Shown here piece after piece: positions 63,458 through 64,000 of a stretch of DNA of 64,000 nucleotides (its first letter is position 1; every line of letters starts with the position of its first letter). The position numbers were made by a program, and so were the translations under genes. This DNA comes from Aotearoamyces nothofagi. Its lineage: Eukaryota; Ascomycota; Leotiomycetes; Leotiales; Tympanidaceae. A model generated the notes under the pieces. It searched no databases, was not told where the DNA came from, and worked only from the letters and a program-made list of their open reading frames with translations. The stretch covers positions 124,001 through 188,000 of the forward strand of contig JADDTR010000004.1 of the NCBI GenBank assembly GCA_015345905.1, read 5' to 3'.

Positions 63458-64000
63458 GTTGGCTTGAGTCGCGAGTGGTTTGATCTCTAGGGTTCGCACT
63501 GGAGTATTGCTGTTAGGATGAAGAGAAGAGACGGAAGAGAGAGGAGGAAGTGAGACGAGGAAGGTATTTATGTCCCTCGCTACTCCTGCCATGCTTAAAT
63601 CGAGAAGCAGTGACGGAAGGTGTAACCCCATGCCATCATCCCATGCCACCACCCAATCCCATGCCGTCCTCACCGATCACACACCCTCGCTCCCACTGCA
63701 TCTCGCAGCAGCTTCTTGCCACAGCATCGACTCGCCGGTCTTGGAACACGACGCCCGCCGGAAGGCCCGTTGTCTGTCATGTGTGATGCCGTATCCGTAT
63801 CCAGACGCCCGTATCCATGCTCGCAGGCGGCGGATACGAGGGCACGAAGCCCGACGTCATGTGCGCCGCGCCCGCGCCCGCGCCCGCCCACAGCCGATAG
63901 CCGACAGCTGATAGCTGATAGGTGATAGGAAGGTGACGGGTGCCGGCTAGCGCAATGCGGGGCCGAGCGAACGAGCCTCCGCCGCGTCGCAGCATCGCTT
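63458..64000. other. promoter of the secreted-protein gene and GC-rich end of window
   Basis: About 540 bases with no recognisable gene. Short GATAGC/GATAG repeats lie near 63893-63930. Confidence 0.55.
63565..63571 (-). promoter_or_regulatory. TATA-like box for the secreted-protein gene
   Basis: ATAAATA on the minus strand about 110 bases upstream of the start codon at 63457. Confidence 0.45.

Overview
The window is nuclear DNA of a filamentous ascomycete (Pezizomycotina). Its protein genes carry short GT-AG introns of about 45-110 nt with CTAAC/CTGAC-like branch points. Gene content is typically fungal: a Msn2/4-type zinc-finger factor, a BtgE-like GH17 cell-wall protein, Gfa1, a Mdm31 protein, a Rad53/Chk2-type FHA kinase, a siderophore transporter and a Ure2-like GST. 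A class-level guess (Leotiomycetes) is only an impression. I resolved 20 protein genes, joining exons by splice site and frame so that every model has a length divisible by three, plus one intron-bearing tRNA-Val(AAC).

Layout. 1-5.3 kb is a gene-free, GC- and repeat-rich stretch upstream of a Msn2/SebA-type stress transcription factor (5.3-7.3 kb). Then come DPH6 diphthine-ammonia ligase (8.2-10.7 kb), mitochondrial cytochrome c peroxidase (11.9-13.2 kb), a second gene-free stretch, and a BtgE-like GH17 protein (15.8-17.6 kb). From 18.7 to 38.2 kb lies a compact housekeeping block: eIF3j, enolase, proteasome Rpt4, Gfa1, proteasome beta-7 (Pre4), an HCNGP/SAP30BP-like protein, Chk2-type kinase, Mdm31, Pno1 and the tRNA. 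Two pairs in it are divergent over 230-250 bp (Pre4/HCNGP; Mdm31/Pno1).

From 39.9 kb the content becomes accessory: a Gap1-type amino acid permease, a 4.4 kb gene-poor stretch, a siderophore-type MFS transporter, a COMT-like O-methyltransferase, a GH35-like glycosidase without signal peptide, a cytochrome P450, a secreted Rds1-like ferritin-fold protein, a small GPI-anchor candidate, a Ure2-like GST and a secreted protein of unknown function. These sit among 1-3 kb gene-free segments with microsatellites, homopolymers and recurrent CTGTAC/GTACAG-type motifs.

How the genes relate. The housekeeping genes cover translation (eIF3j, DPH6, Pno1, tRNA), protein turnover (Rpt4, Pre4), glycolysis (enolase), chitin precursor supply (Gfa1) and damage signalling (Chk2). 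The accessory block groups iron uptake, a redox/methylation enzyme pair and secreted or wall proteins. Two matches to the GATA-factor iron-repressor consensus ATCWGATAA lie upstream of the siderophore transporter, the most testable regulatory observation here. I found no convincing transposon, viral relic, CRISPR array or rRNA gene, and no clearly unprecedented system.
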